From Parasitella parasitica (lineage: Eukaryota > Mucoromycota > Mucoromycetes > Mucorales > Mucoraceae): 51,631 nt of DNA. A program made the position numbers and the translations under genes. The stretch spans positions 67,028 through 118,658 of the forward strand of contig MU619274.1 of the NCBI GenBank assembly GCA_025201805.1, in the 5' to 3' direction. Under the pieces are notes generated by a model that saw only the letters and a program-made list of their open reading frames with translations, was not told where the DNA came from and did not search any database. Below, in pieces: positions 22,594 through 33,980 of the stretch. The stretch's first letter is position 1. Every line of letters begins with the position of its first letter.

Positions 22594-24322
22594 TTAATCA
22601 ATATCTTGGTCCAGTAGCTCTAAATGACCTTTGATCGCACCACCGACGCTCACTTGGTCAATCAAGAATGTGTCGTGTCCAAACATGGCATCCAGCTCAT
22701 AGTAGGTTACTCGATTGTTGCCTGAAGCACGCAGACACTCGGCAATTTCCTTTTGTTGCCACACAGGGAACAAGATATCAGACTGCACGCCTAAAACTAA
22801 AGTGGGCATATTGATGCCCCTCATGCCCTCAACTAAATCTTGTGTTGCAGGGTCAGAGGAAAGTGTAGTTAATCGCTTCTTCCCGCTGTCGGCCTTCTTT
22901 TTTGACAGCTGTTCCTCTTCCTCTTCCTTACCCTCCAGGGCAGAGTATGCTCCTATCACAGATCGACAAACCTCTGCCATGATGCGAGTATCCTCTCCAT
23001 TTGGACGATCAAGCTGCTGACGCCGCTTCAAAATCTCCTTCACCTTGGACAAATTGTGCTCTCTTTGACCCTGCAATTTCTCCATCTCTGAGCGAGACAT
23101 ATCAAACATATCCATAGCCTTTGAAATATACAGGAGTGAATTGGGGTCATACTGCAGGCAGAACCTCTCGCCCTGGTGGTCCAAATAAGTCTCGATCAGA
23201 AAGTCAGGGCAAAGAGCAGGAGATTGGTTTTCGTTTGCTCTTTTGCGGCCAAATCGAAGCTCCCATTCAGGTCCAGAGCGATAGCTGATGGTGGCAATTT
23301 CTCGGGCTAGTTTCATGCCAACGTGTGGAGGGATTCCCTTGTAATAGAAGCCCTTGTTCCAATTGGGATCAGCCATCAAAACCTGACGCTGGGTGTGGCG
23401 AAGTGCAATGGAATAGGGGTGGGATCTTGCACAAGCTGAAATGGAAATGAGCCTTTTCACACGTTCTGGAAAGAGTCTTGCAGCAGCAATGGACTAGATG
23501 AGCACGAGCACACAATTATTCATACATCCTCTCGACGGTCTGTCTATATACGCCAACCGACGCTTACCTGCATGCCTCCCATACTGCTACCAACGCTTGC
23601 GTGCAACTTATCAATACCGAGATGGTCCAACAATTTGAACTGAGCTCTGACCATGTCAAAAATAGTGACAATAGGAAATCGAGTTGCATAGCGATCACCA
23701 TCAGCTGGATCGATTGAACTAGGGCCAGTGGAGCCGTAGCACCCGCCAATTGCGTTTGTGCAAATAACGAAAAACTTGTTGGTGTCAATGTTGGCGCCAG
23801 GACCAATAAAGTCTTCCCACCACCCAGGCTTTGTGTTTTTGGCGTGAGATTTGGCGTGAGACGAGGCAGAAAGGCCGGTATGAATCAGGATGGCATTGTC
23901 CTTTTTATCGTTCAGTGTACCCCATGTTTCATAGGCAATATCGAGCTTTGGTAAAATGCCTCCATGGTCGAGCAAGAACGGGTGTGGGTATTCGAATTTC
24001 TCGTATCCAGTAACAATGTTATCGTAGCTGGGTTCAGGTCCGCTGTCAAGCTCCATTGTACGTGAATTCAATTTATCAATACAGGGGAAAGACAGCGGTG
24101 GGTTGCTGGACGTTGCTAAAGTGCTGCTGCTACATGATGCATTGTCACCTTGAGTCTGGCTGTGGATGCCTTGATTGTAGACAGTGAATACATCATTCCG
24201 CTCTAGCTAGCTTACCCTCTTTTCGGCTTACCTCTTTGACCCAAGCTCAACACTGGACGGATGTAGGCTCTTTTAAGGGCCTGTGTATAAGACGCTCGTA
24301 CTAATGCTAATGTGGGTCGCAT
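22594..24322 (-). CDS. MetX-family serine (or homoserine) O-acetyltransferase, probably mitochondrial (three exons, 530 aa)
   Basis: Exons 24322-24232, 24169-23568 and 23493-22594; introns 62 and 74 nt; joined frame 531 codons. Alpha/beta-hydrolase acetyltransferase of sulfur amino-acid synthesis. Seen: an Arg-rich, acid-free start ([20 protein letters not shown]), like a mitochondrial presequence; [43 protein letters not shown]; nucleophile elbow VGSSMGGMQ (Ser); catalytic Asp likely in [15 protein letters not shown]; catalytic His in FGHDTFL. A long lid insertion with a Glu/Lys-rich segment ([11 protein letters not shown]) is present. The SFPC lead, presequence and lid resemble fungal CysA-type serine acetyltransferases (making O-acetylserine for cysteine) more than Met2-type homoserine acetyltransferase, which is shorter and cytosolic; this subassignment is inference from remembered family features. 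The 5' intron acceptor could instead lie 21 nt downstream, in frame. Confidence 0.88.
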
Positions 24323-25962
24323 AGTGACAATCTATATATATTTTGTGAATGGAATGAAACGAGAGAATAAGAGTGAGAGAAAAGAGCCTGAATATCCATG
24401 ATCCACCACCAACAACACAAAACCGAGGGAAATGACGCCATTTGAAAACGAATATCATTGGATTGATTCATCAGCTTATTAAGCCAAAGAGATGTTAGTG
24501 ATTCATTGATAATGTAATACTGACCGAGGAAAATTCAGTCTATTGAATTGATGAAATCAATCATGTATAGCAAAATGCACGATCAATTTTACGACCAGCG
24601 AACATGATGAGTTACATATGGTGCCCGACAGATGATTGACGAGCCCTCTAAAAAGCTTCGAGTTTTGCTAGAGCGCATAAATGATGGCACAGAGGTTACG
24701 ATATCAGTGCAATGTTGCTTAAAAACGAATAATAACTCCCTCGTCCAAAATCACAATGTTGAGTGTATTTTAAAGACATTCTAGGTTCGAGATATTGTCA
24801 TTATTGGAAGCTATAATCGTGGTGAGATGGATAGGAATTTCTGGCAAAACTTTTATCAACAAAAATTTTCATGAGCATAGCATAATAATGTGATGGTTCT
24901 ATACATAGATGGATATGCACTTAATACACACTAAATTAAAGCATTAAATTAGGTACAGGTCCATCCAAATACTGGAAAGTGAATATACTTTGCAAGTATT
25001 GCCAGGATACTTTACCATATACTTATTAACACATATTTTAGTAAAATGATATAACCAACAGTAAGAGTATCAGAACGTATAAATATCCCAACATTTTATA
25101 GAATAAATCATTATCTTTTTATCCTCGTAAATATCTGAACATTACAAAAACCTTTAAGATTATACCAGCTTAAAGCTGGTGCTTAAAATATTATCATTTT
25201 GCAAAGTGCTTCTCTTTTTTTTTTTTTACAATTTGAGGGTAATAATCATTATTAAGACATATTCAAAAACATCAAAATTCACAAAATTGTTTGCTTTATC
25301 CGAAAGTGCATGCTAAAAAAAAGTTTTACACAGTAAGGTCTGGGGAAATAGTTCAGCACTTGAAGCTATTTCAAAGCAATTGGTCACTTACTTCCTAGAA
25401 CATGTTTAACCAGTTGTAGTTGAGCATGTTTTGAACTTTTAATTTTTATAATTCTTTTGCGTTTGTATGAAATCGTTCACGGAATAAAAAGAGATCTCTA
25501 TCACATTTTAGCAAATCGGAGTGGACTCGATGAACAAGTCTGAACAATAAAGTACGTGAATATCAGCGCATATAAAAAGGAGAAGCAAGGAGAATACATA
25601 CAAAAAATACTAAATAGACATGCATAGAGTGAGCTATATACTAATTAAATCAATTACTACGGAGATCAATGTGTAATAACGGGCTGGTTATGTCAATGAT
25701 ATCCCAAACAGTAACATTATCTTAACACCAAATATAACATCTCCTTCCCCCTTTTGTGTGAGTAAAGTTGGTCTAGACGCGAAGGTTTGGCTTGGTATGT
25801 AATAATAGAAGTTGGTTGAGTTAGCAGCTTTGTCTAGATAGTAGCTTGATCTTTTACATATTAATGTAGTGATAAATTATAGATGTGTGATATAAAAATT
25901 TACTATAAAATAAAAAGAACAGAACCAATTTCAGCTTTGGGGTTATTAGAACATTAAAGAAA
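24323..25962. other. Divergent intergenic region, AT-rich, with one candidate small gene
   Basis: 1.64 kb between the O-acetyltransferase (-) and the Phe/Pro secreted-protein gene (+). The only coding-like part is 24632-24874 (listed separately). The remainder is AT-rich and has no recognised element. A TATAAAA stretch occurs at about 25570-25576, about 390 bases before the secreted-protein gene. Confidence 0.45.
24632..24874 (+). CDS. Candidate small protein gene, unknown function (two exons, about 54 aa)
   Basis: An ATG at 24632 opens a frame beginning MIDEPSKKLRVLLERINDG. It runs to TAG at 24782-24784, which is itself a possible 3' splice site (TTCTAG). The same frame continues immediately after it with VRDIVIIGSYNRGEMDRNFW to a stop at 24872-24874. 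If an intron from GTGCAA (24707) to 24784 (78 nt, divisible by 3) is removed, the product is about 54 residues. Composition looks protein-like in both halves and unlike the surrounding AT-rich DNA. The donor is weak, no family is recognised, and a decayed gene fragment is an alternative. Confidence 0.3.
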
Positions 25963-26344
25963 ATGAAAAACTACTTTACATCTATCGCTTTTCTTCTAGT
26001 AGCCATTTTGGTTACAATTATGCAAGTAACCGCCGCTCCGGTTGAGAATGATGCTGTGAATGAACAATCAGATGCTGCGTCTACTGAAGACCTTTGGAAG
26101 TCCTTTTATGACCAGTACTATGCTAGTTTGGCATCTCGTAGTTTAGCGTAAGTTCCAACATAATACCGCACCGTCGTAACACTAATTTGCCGCCGCACGC
26201 AGCGCTAGAGATGTTGCTGAACCTGCCCAAACCTTTCCTTTCCCTCCCTTCCCACCCTTCCCTCCTCCACCTACCTTCCCTCCCTTCCCCCCTCCTCCCA
26301 CCTTCCCTCCCTTCCCTCCCTTCCCTCCTTTCCCTCGCTTTTAA
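25963..26344 (+). CDS. Small secreted protein with C-terminal Phe/Pro repeats (two exons, 108 aa)
   Basis: Exons 25963-26147 and 26203-26344 with a 55-nt intron (GTAAGT, branch-like CACTAAT, CAG); joined frame 109 codons. The N-terminus is a clear signal peptide: Lys/Asn start, hydrophobic core SIAFLLVAILVTIMQV and cleavage probably after TAA/PVEN. The mature part is an acidic segment (NDAVNEQSDAASTEDLW), an aromatic patch (SFYDQYYASLASRSLAARD), then a tail made only of Phe, Pro and two Thr: units FPPFPPPPT occur in tandem, flanked by shorter FPP units, ending FPRF. No Cys. The DNA of the tail is a TTCCCTCCC-type imperfect repeat. No family recognised; extracellular wall-associated protein or peptide precursor are both possible. 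Without splicing the ORF stops right after the intron start, hiding the repeat tail. Confidence 0.8.
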
Positions 26345-26520
26345 TTACAATATGTTATAACATTGGCCTTGAGATATTGGATCCGAGGAGCAGGTTATTA
26401 GTAGCCTAAACCTTTCACTAAATAAAAAAGCTTAGTCTCTGAATAGCGTCTTATATTAAAGTGTATGTAAGATAAAACACCTATTGCTGTATCAAATACT
26501 TGATATTTGAGAATACACAG

Positions 26521-26670
26521 TCGTTTTATGGTTTCTGAAAAAAAAGTTCAAGTAAATGATAAGTGTCACGGTGTTTGTGATTATATATGTGGGTTTCTGG
26601 TAACAACCCTTTTATTTCTGATAGCTGCGACGTCTCTGAGAAAAGAGAAATGTCTCTCTAAGAGTAATCT
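26521..26670 (+). repeat. Dispersed repeat, copy A
   Basis: This stretch (GTTTCTGAAAAAAAAGTTCA at its start, GAGAAATGTCTCTCTAAGAG at its end) aligns by eye with the reverse complement of 29170-29325, at roughly three-quarters identity over about 150 bases with few gaps. Family unknown. Confidence 0.65.
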
Positions 26671-27152
26671 AAGTAAGGACAAGAAGTATTAAATACAATC
26701 ACATTTTAAGATTTCTAGTTTAAATAAAAAATGCTTAATAATAGAGAAAGTTTTATTATGATATGCAACAATATACTTTCGGACACCTGAAACTGAACCA
26801 TCATAAACGGTCCACAATACAAAACTGTTTAGATTTCACAAACTGATAAATTATTTCTGATATATCCGTTAGGTAGTAACATCTAAATAAGCCCAAAAAT
26901 TTAGACAAGCCTGTAGAACTGCATAGGTATTTAAACTAAAAAATGGTTAAACCACAAAACTATCAAAGTATCAAAGTATCAAACTGCATCTACTAATAAG
27001 GCATTGATTTATACACATCGTCGAATTATGCATTTACACAATAAAATATCATAGCAGCAAATGGTCATCTCTATTTTTATAGCTTCGCATTATCATTTTA
27101 TGTTACATCTGTTGAGTCAAGTCAGCATATCCAATATCAAGGAAAAAGTGTG

Positions 27153-27176
27153 TACAGTCAGGACTCGTTATAACGG
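27153..27176 (+). mobile_element. Possible pogo/Tigger-like terminal sequence
   Basis: TA followed by CAGTCAGGACTCGTTATAAC resembles the CAGT-start termini of pogo-type elements, which insert at TA. A second TA-CAGT sequence (CAGTGCCTGGAACTTGG) lies about 60 bases downstream. No matching inverted end was found in the window, so this may be chance or a solo remnant. Confidence 0.25.
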
Positions 27177-29169
27177 ATTTATCCCCTATTCAGAATTTGA
27201 TACTCTACAGTACAGTGCCTGGAACTTGGAATCTATCAGAAGCTTATTATGAAGTTTAACTTTTGTTAGTAAAATTACCCTCAACCTCAATCCTAGCCTC
27301 TATTTTAAATGTTTAGCATTAGAATCACAAAAAAAAAACGGGACTCTTGAATTGACAATAGGCATTATTATAAGTAACAATGTAAAATGGCTTCTCTGTC
27401 ACTAGCAATGAGCAACTTATGAATTATTCAAAAATCGCAAGAGGCTGTTACAGCAAAAACATTATATCCATGAATTATTCTCTTTTGCTTCCAACTCGCT
27501 GAGCTACACCTGTTTTACCATACTACTATGAAGAAAGATATACTTGTGGCATCAAAAATACTTACCTTACAGAGTTTTGTCATGTGCTAGAATTGATATT
27601 GACGTGATATCATCTCCAGATAGATATTGTTTACAGCCTAAAAGCAACAACTTTAACTTCGTATGCCATTTTTTGATTAATTTTCATAATCAAAAGTACC
27701 TTGAAAACAACAGAAATAGTATCCATTGGCAAAAGATTATATTATATATGATTTTGGTGCAGTTTAAGCATGATTTTTTTTTCGATGCAAAATCACGGAT
27801 TTTTTCGATTTTTTCCTTGTGTCTACACATCTAAAATCGTCGATTATGCATTATCCTCAATTTAGACCTCAAAAGTGCAACTTTTTACTATAGCTTATAT
27901 TGGAGGAAAATGATCGTAAAAGACCGTTCTATGATCTGAGAGACTGAAAATGCGCTCTGATTAAACAAAATGTTGGCTTTTCCCTCTTAATCTGCTTTTG
28001 AGGTTTTCTCGACAGAATTCCTTCCATAAGCATACGGGAGTTATGAAATGATACCAGCGTGTAGAGCGCCCAAAAATACAGCTTTTATCATAGACTGACA
28101 GCCGTGGTATGCATAGTATCAGAGAATGATATCTTGCCTCAAAGGAGTAATTTTGTTTTCCAAATATCCAAATCGAGTTTTGGAAAGAATTTTTTCTTTC
28201 TGATTTTGGATGCATTAAATCACCGCTATCAAAGAAAAATGGTGCTTTTTTTTTTGAAGAAAGCATTAGCTTTGAGAAGCCCTAACTTTCCCAACTGAAG
28301 AAAAAACAATTGCAAACTAGTTTATTTATATGGCGTGCTTCTTGGCTTTCTAATGGTAGTACTTGCATATCTGTACCTGACCTGACGATCTCACGCTCCG
28401 ATTTTGAAAAATACTTCTCCGAAAAAAGTCAGAAAAGTCGCTATCTTCATCTGATGTCAGCTTAAAAAGTACATAAAATTGCTCTAAGCTATACAAATAT
28501 GTAATCAAAAGTTGTCTTATAGTCTAATTCATTACTATAAATTACTTGTTTTTGTGTTTGAGATCGCCAGACATTGTTTTCTTACAGCTTTTGTCTTTTT
28601 TTCTAGCAATAACACACTAGGTTCCGCGTAGGCCAAAAAAAAATCAAACGCCTAAAATCTACACTGGCTTTACAAAGATATACACTTTTTAACCATTCCA
28701 ATATTATGGAAAGATGGCACAGTTTTGACTAGCTGTTCTACTGTGCAACTAGATATAGAGAACCCAGCTTGGTACTTGTCTGACAAGACCTTCTACACTA
28801 GGAGACCCCAGGTCAACTGAAGGTTTAAGTAAATGCTAGAGAAAAGGAAACAATCTGCCACCAGGATAACACACCCGTTCATAAAAAATTATTTGTATAT
28901 AAATTTGTGAATTTCCTAGCACATAAATGAACCTTGCTGTTCGTTCCTGAATCCATTTAAAGGGTTTAAAACCAAAGGCAACAGACAGACTTACACCCGA
29001 ATCACAGATGTTTGTCAACAGGCAACCGAAATCTTTTTTAAAGACTACTTTGAACTTGAAGATATAATGCAGATGGCTTATTTCACAACACATTCTCTTA
29101 ATATTTTCACTACGAATGAAACAAATCAAAGCAAATACTCTTTTTCTCTAAATATAAAAATCCCCACTT

Positions 29170-29325
29170 TAACTCTTTTAGGGAGACATTTCTCTTCTCT
29201 CAGAAGCTTCTCAGCTTTTATCAGAAATAGAATGTTTGTTATCAGAAATCCTAATATATGCTACTAAAAGCACAGTGACATTTATTGTTTACTTGAACTT
29301 TTTTTTTCAGAAACTGCAAAATGAC
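29170..29325 (-). repeat. Dispersed repeat, copy B (inverted relative to copy A)
   Basis: The reverse complement reads GTTTCTGAAAAAAAAAGTTC...GAGAAGAGAAATGTCTCCCT and matches 26521-26670. The two copies enclose about 2.5 kb, as the ends of one element might, or they may be independent insertions. Confidence 0.65.
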
Positions 29326-29339
29326 AGTGAGTAAGCTAG

Positions 29340-30455
<1,116 letters not shown>

Positions 30456-30569
30456 ATATACGAATTTAAATGTCGTCTAGTCAATAAACGCATTCTAGCA
30501 AATGCACTTAAGAAATGCTGCTTTTGCCTGTATTTCTTTCTTACTTTATTATTATTATTATTTTTTGAA

Positions 30570-31338
30570 ATGCGTTTACGTTGGTCTCTGGTGCTATTTT
30601 CGGTTGTTGGCTCGATATATATGTTGGATACCGAAAATAATGTGAGCGTGGGACAAGTACATTCAGCCATGTCACTATTACTAAATGCTGTCTTCATAGT
30701 CCAGCAGTGAGAATCTCTCTGAGCATTGTTCTGACTTTATAGAAAATTGTATTCAGCTGTGGTATGTAAACGTACGACAACATGTATTGAAGATTGCCTG
30801 TTTACTCGTTCATCTAGCCAAGATGAAACAATAGAGTCTTTTTCCTCCACTTGCTCAGCGAGAGAAGCAACGTGTCACTGTAATGGGAAAGATTTGAGCA
30901 CTACGGCGTTTGACAAATTGCTTTCCAGTGTTGAAGGAACAGCGGAACAGCTAGGTAAGAAGAAAGAGTTACAGGTAGAGACAAACGACAATATGCTCTC
31001 TCCTGTGCAATTCGTCAACAGCAATGGAGAAACAGAAGAGGAGGATTATCAACACATGGAATACATCTACCCTAGACACGAATATATGAAAAGCCCAACA
31101 TTTCAACAAGGCTTCTGCTCTAAATTTTTGATACGATGCAAGCAGGATTGCCCAGCAGCATTTAGCTCGTAAGTTTGCATTTGAAAGACATGAACCGCAG
31201 ACTCATTTTTATGAGCAATACTGCAGCTACTTTTGTGATGTAAATCAGCTTGAAACTGGGTTTTTGTTAGAATGCATTTGCAATGGCGTAGATATAGCAG
31301 CATCAGTAAATGCCCAGGTGCAAGCAGAATCTTCTTAA
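30570..31338 (+). CDS. Secreted protein with two six-cysteine modules (four exons, 198 aa)
   Basis: Exons 30570-30641, 30700-30761, 30818-31168 and 31227-31338; introns 58, 56 and 58 nt, all GT-AG, phases consistent, joined frame 199 codons. Exon 1 encodes a signal peptide (MRLRWSLVLFSVVGSIYM). The mature protein has two copies of one module. Copy 1: CSDFIENCIQLC, then C at 11 residues, then CHCNGKDL. Copy 2: CSKFLIRCKQDC, then C at 8 residues, then CICNGVDI. Both follow C-X6-C-X3-C...C...C-X-C-N-G-X-D. An acidic linker (about 85-135, with NGETEEEDYQHMEYIYP) separates them. Six Cys per module suggests three disulfides each, in an extracellular or wall-bound protein. I do not recognise a named family. 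Reading without introns gives a false stop after exon 3 and an apparent frameshift; both disappear when the 58-nt intron 31169-31226 is removed. Confidence 0.82.
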
Positions 31339-32563
31339 TACATGGCTTGTATTCGTATTTGATTTTTGCTTGATTTGAACAATCCATCTTGATTATAATA
31401 CATAGATTATCACCATCTGTTTTTTTGTGTACAACTTTATTTCAAAGACATATATAAATGATAAAGATTTTTAAACTTTTCCCCCTTTTTCCTCTGAATT
31501 ATAGCTTTCCTGCTATTCTATATCAGTCGGCTAGACTTTTGTTACACATGTTGAGATATGGAAAAAAAAAAAAAAAAAAATAGATTATCAAGATCTAGTC
31601 TGAGGCTATTACTGGATCTAAATGGCTGTTTCTCTGATTGGAGCAATGTGTAAGCTACATGTCCAATAAGATGTCTTTTCATTATCTTCAAATATGGAAA
31701 CATAGGATGTTTGAATTGGACACATGTGAAACTAATCAAACAAATATGCATTTTTAGTATAGAATATCGCTGAGAAAATCAACGCACAAGAATACATGTA
31801 AAAGACTCACGTACATGTCGTGAGATCTAAAGGTTTTTATTGCTAAAATAGTTTGCTATGCAAGAAGCTTACTCCTGTTTTTGCAAATGTTTTGATTAAT
31901 CATAGAGTTTAGTACAAGATTTTTAACCTAAGATTGCATCATTTTATTGGACGAAATCATTTTTTTGTAGAGACTATTGCAGACTTTCACATTTAGACAC
32001 AATATCTGAGACCCCAACTCATTTACTAATACAACGAACCTGATAGCTTTGTCGCGTATGCTACGTAATCATCAGCAGTAGCTTTTTGACACACTTGTAC
32101 AATACAAAGCGTAGGAATAAAGTTTCCAACTAGAGGATTTATCTGCGTTAAAAACAATGAGAAGCTTGCGAGACGAGTTGCTAATCATGTATCATGTCGG
32201 TTGATTTCTTCTCCGCGAGAACCAGTCAATGAGTCATTTTTGGAAAGACTTAAAAAAGCTTTTGCGAAACGATTCTCTTTATTCTTTTCTTTTCCTTTTC
32301 ATTTTTTTACCTAAAAGAAAACCTTCGACACATCCATTGAGTTAAACACAAGTATCCATATTTGTGTTTTCTTGCTTTCGACTCTACTCGCTTTTACTTA
32401 TAAACTCCTGAAACCCTTCTTAAAAAACTACCATTTTTCATCCCCACAAGTGTACATTTATATTGTTGAAATGTACGCTACCACCTTTTAATTTCCCACT
32501 TCTCGACCCTTTAAATTTTTTATAAAAAAAGTTAAAAAAAAAAGTTAAAAATCTCAAGTCAAG
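31339..32563 (+). promoter_or_regulatory. AT-rich upstream region of the GATA-factor gene
   Basis: About 1.2 kb without a gene. An A-run lies at 31561-31580. Near the GATA gene there is a C/T-rich stretch (about 32275-32310) and a tandem AAAAAAAGTTAAAAA element at about 32524-32550, followed by the upstream ORF. Probably the 3' flank of the secreted-protein gene on the left and promoter and leader of the GATA gene on the right. Confidence 0.45.
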
Positions 32564-32617
32564 ATGGCCTATTTTTACATGTTTAATGGAAAGCACGTAG
32601 GAAACGACGTAGATTGA
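32564..32617 (+). CDS. Upstream ORF in the leader of the GATA-factor gene (17 codons)
   Basis: ATG at 32564 in the context CAAGATGG opens a 17-codon frame ([17 protein letters not shown]) ending at TGA 32615-32617, 64 bases before the main start at 32682. The context has a purine at -3 and G at +4, which favours initiation. If it lies in the mature transcript it could lower or condition translation of the GATA factor. Leader position is inference, because the transcription start is unknown. Confidence 0.45.
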   Translation: MAYFYMFNGKHVGNDVD

Positions 32618-32681
32618 AACAGAAACAAATTTATCAGAATCATATTACACAACTCAGTACAAAATCAAGAACCAACAACAA

Positions 32682-33980
32682 ATGTCTAGTGCCTTGAGCA
32701 ACATTACATTATCAACCATGAATTACAACTACCAACAGCAAAATCAACAAGATCCTCTGCTCTTCCAGCAGTTGAATCAGCAACAACACCAACAACAGCA
32801 GATTCAGCCTTTTTCTGAAGACACTGCTCTTTTCACTGACTTATTTAAGGACCCTTCTCTGGACCAATTGCTTACTTCAGTCTACAATTCTCCCATTTCG
32901 TCTCCTGGCTCATCTGCTTCCGAGACCTTGGACAGTCCCCCGACTGCTTTGCTTCAAGATGGCTTTCTGGATGACTTGCTGAATTCTCCTACTACTATGC
33001 CTGCTATGGATATGATGTGTCAATTTGACAAGTTTATCCAATTAGAACAACATCAGCAACAGGCTGCTTCCACGTTGGATGCTGCTGACTCCGGTAAGAC
33101 GGAACAGCAACAGCAGCAACAAGAACAAGAACAATACTTGAAGCCCCGTCCTTCAAAGAAGAACCATCTTCAAGGCCAGTCTACTATGTCTATCAAGATT
33201 ACTACTCAAAAATCCACTCGCCCTGCTCGCAAATTGGAATGCTTCAACTGTAAAGTCACCAAAACTCCTCTTTGGCGCAGAACCCCTGATCGCCAGCATT
33301 CCCTTTGCAACGCGTGTGGTTTATATTACAAGCAATATAACTGCCATCGTCCTCTTCACGTCAGAAACAAGACCCACACCATCCGTGCTCATCCGTACGC
33401 TTTGGAGCGTGTGCTTCCGATGACCATCAACAGCAATGTCAAGGTAGCGTCTAGCGCCCCAAGCCCAGTTATTGCAAAAACGGTAATTTTGCCTTCTCCT
33501 TCAGAACAAGCCGCTGAGTCTGTTTCCGCTGCGCTGGAATCTGGCCAGGAATGTGCCAACTGTCATCAAACACAAACTCCCCTTTGGCGTAAGAATGAAC
33601 GCGGCGAACCTGTTTGCAATGCCTGCGGTCTGTATGCCAAGCTCCATCATCGCGATCGCCCTGCCGAGATGCGCAAGACTACCATTCAAAGACGTCGTCG
33701 TGATTGGAATGCTGAAGAGGAAGAATCTGAGCAAGAGCAAATGGATCAAGATGCTATCATGATGAGCCCTGTATCACCTGTCTCGTCATCTATCACTCCT
33801 CCCTCCACCTCTCCTGCCTTATCGCCTGCTGCTTCTCCGCTGGCTGGTCTGGAAGCTGAGGATACCCGTTTTGTGTCTTTGTTGATTCAAATGGATCGTG
33901 ATCAAATGCAAGGTTTTTTAGGTATGCTTGAGCGCAGATGTGATTTCCTCAAGACCATTCTTGGTGCTCCCACAGAGTAG
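32682..33980 (+). CDS. GATA-type transcription factor with two zinc fingers (single exon, 432 aa)
   Basis: N-terminal third is Gln-rich and Ser/Pro-rich, typical of activation regions. Finger 1 (Cys 187, 190, 209, 212) is [17 protein letters not shown] then [11 protein letters not shown], with an 18-residue loop. Finger 2 (Cys 291, 294, 312, 315) is [20 protein letters not shown] then [16 protein letters not shown], with the common 17-residue loop. The linker has no Cys. Basic residues (RRRRDW) follow finger 2, and the C-terminus has a helical segment ([20 protein letters not shown]). GATA factors bind HGATAR sites; in fungi they control nitrogen use, iron uptake, light response or development. 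The iron/siderophore repressors also have two fingers but with a Cys cluster between them, which is missing here, so that role is not supported. Start chosen at the first in-frame ATG (32682). Confidence 0.93.
   Translation: MSSALSNITLSTMNYNYQQQNQQDPLLFQQLNQQQHQQQQIQPFSEDTALFTDLFKDPSLDQLLTSVYNSPISSPGSSASETLDSPPTALLQDGFLDDLLNSPTTMPAMDMMCQFDKFIQLEQHQQQAASTLDAADSGKTEQQQQQQEQEQYLKPRPSKKNHLQGQSTMSIKITTQKSTRPARKLECFNCKVTKTPLWRRTPDRQHSLCNACGLYYKQYNCHRPLHVRNKTHTIRAHPYALERVLPMTINSNVKVASSAPSPVIAKTVILPSPSEQAAESVSAALESGQECANCHQTQTPLWRKNERGEPVCNACGLYAKLHHRDRPAEMRKTTIQRRRRDWNAEEEESEQEQMDQDAIMMSPVSPVSSSITPPSTSPALSPAASPLAGLEAEDTRFVSLLIQMDRDQMQGFLGMLERRCDFLKTILGAPTE

Noticed and set aside
30747-31172. Apparent frameshift or programmed +1 slip at a CCC run in the Cys-rich gene
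   Set aside because: A canonical 58-nt intron (31169-31226, GTAAGT...CTGCAG) joins the two frames in phase and completes the second six-cysteine module, so no frameshift is needed.
32682-33980. Iron/siderophore repressor (SreA/Urbs1-like)
   Set aside because: Two GATA fingers are present, but the conserved cysteine cluster between them is absent.
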